Assembly (NCBI GenBank): GCA_016705685.1
Contig: JADJLB010000002.1
Span: 549,690-613,689, forward strand
Length of the DNA stretch: 64,000 nt
Direction: 5' to 3'
Origin: Propionivibrio sp.
GTDB taxonomy: Bacteria > Pseudomonadota > Gammaproteobacteria > Burkholderiales > Rhodocyclaceae
Positions 63,684-64,000 of this stretch are shown piece after piece. Every line of letters begins with the position of its first letter. Position 1 is the first letter of the stretch. The translations under genes and the position numbers were made by a program. The notes below the pieces were generated by a model that saw only the letters and a program-made list of their open reading frames with translations, was not told the DNA's origin and ran no database searches.

Positions 63684-64000
63684 TCAGGGGTATTGCATCT
63701 CCCGCCAGGGGAGCATGCCGTAAAAAAGCAACGGCGCCGTATAGATCAAACTATCCACACGATCGAACAATCCGCCATGGCCGGGCAGAAGGTTGCCGGC
63801 ATCCTTGACTCCAGCGATACGCTTGAGCCCGGATACGGTCAGGTCGCCCGCAACACCGGCGAGCGCAATGACAACACCAACGACGGCGGAAATCAAACTA
63901 TCCATCGGCGTGAGCAATGGGCCCAGCAACGAGGCAAGTGCAGCCGTGGTCAACATTCCGCCGAGCATGCCTTCACGCGTCTTGTTTGGGCTCAATGTCG
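63684..64000 (-). CDS. cdsA: Phosphatidate cytidylyltransferase (CdsA), N-terminus outside the window
   Basis: The visible 105 C-terminal residues are continuous to the last base, so the 5' part lies beyond the window. The CdsA signature is complete: SGLKRIAGVKDAGNLLPGHG, with GLFDRVDSL right after, preceded by LSPNKTREG. It makes CDP-diacylglycerol from phosphatidate and CTP in the inner membrane, which is the donor for the CDP-alcohol phosphatidyltransferase in this cluster. It is probably the cluster-specific copy rather than the housekeeping one; the latter is not seen here. Confidence 0.9.
   Translation of the reverse strand, partial: TLSPNKTREGMLGGMLTTAALASLLGPLLTPMDSLISAVVGVVIALAGVAGDLTVSGLKRIAGVKDAGNLLPGHGGLFDRVDSLIYTAPLLFYGMLPWREMQYP

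Noticed and set aside
1-64000. tRNA, rRNA genes, CRISPR arrays, phage genes
   Set aside because: None seen on reading both strands; tRNAscan-SE and a CRISPR finder would be needed for a formal exclusion.

Overview
The window is a dense, GC-rich bacterial chromosome segment. Proteins such as the B12-dependent ribonucleotide reductase NrdJ, DjlA, HtpX, the liv transporter, a MaoC/phosphotransacylase fusion and a DUF2282/DUF692/DUF2063/DoxX operon, together with the codon use, suggest a betaproteobacterium, perhaps Rhodocyclales. That placement is inference; no rRNA or tRNA gene was seen. Four short stretches between about 18.5 and 21.4 kb are runs of G or C that look like sequencing or assembly artefacts. 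They cut genes, so neighbourhoods there should be distrusted.

Layout. 0-10.3 kb: end of a sensor kinase, an OmpA-type lipoprotein, a MarR regulator with a clear promoter, a ClC channel, RecQ, a small DUF3301 protein, a P2-type ATPase, and HtpX behind a heat-shock-type promoter. 10.3-15 kb: a complete branched-chain amino-acid-type ABC transporter (livGFKHM order). 15-18.3 kb: a nucleotide-sugar enzyme and a glycosyltransferase preceded by the same 89-bp promoter/leader module that precedes the liv operon, then djlA. 18.5-21.4 kb: damaged region with a truncated TPR protein, a broken SGNH hydrolase, an intact HxlR regulator and a thioredoxin-fold fragment. 21.4-30 kb: nrdJ with two NrdR-like boxes one 31-bp period apart, a MaoC-Pta/Ptb fusion, a FliD-like orphan, and a DoxX-DoxX-NDH-2 fusion behind a sigma54-type promoter. 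30-31.3 kb: nested IS630 and IS21 remnants that truncate an EF-hand gene. 31.4-34.1 kb: a FixL/FixJ-like two-component pair.

35-47 kb is the most interesting part. A sigma54 activator (GAF-PAS-AAA+-Fis) sits among three operons: glucosidase/SDR/aquaporin/GMC oxidoreductase/VOC, a lone STAS protein, and a bufferin-type (gig/buf) RiPP operon. Each has a -24/-12 promoter, and 75-107 bp upstream of each lies the same 16-bp element CCGCAAT-N5-GCGG. This looks like a local sigma54 regulon joining a metal-buffering RiPP to carbohydrate and osmotic functions.

48.7-55 kb: an apparently exported four-gene operon (outer-membrane barrel, lipoprotein hydrolase, caspase-like protease, TPR-CHAT protease) behind one sigma70-type promoter. 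55.4-59.1 kb: a multi-PAS hybrid kinase with a stand-alone receiver. 59.2-64 kb: a phospholipid cluster (CdsA, SnoaL-like protein, CDP-alcohol phosphatidyltransferase, hydrolase-methyltransferase fusion, PAP2-dual-specificity phosphatase fusion) running off the window end.
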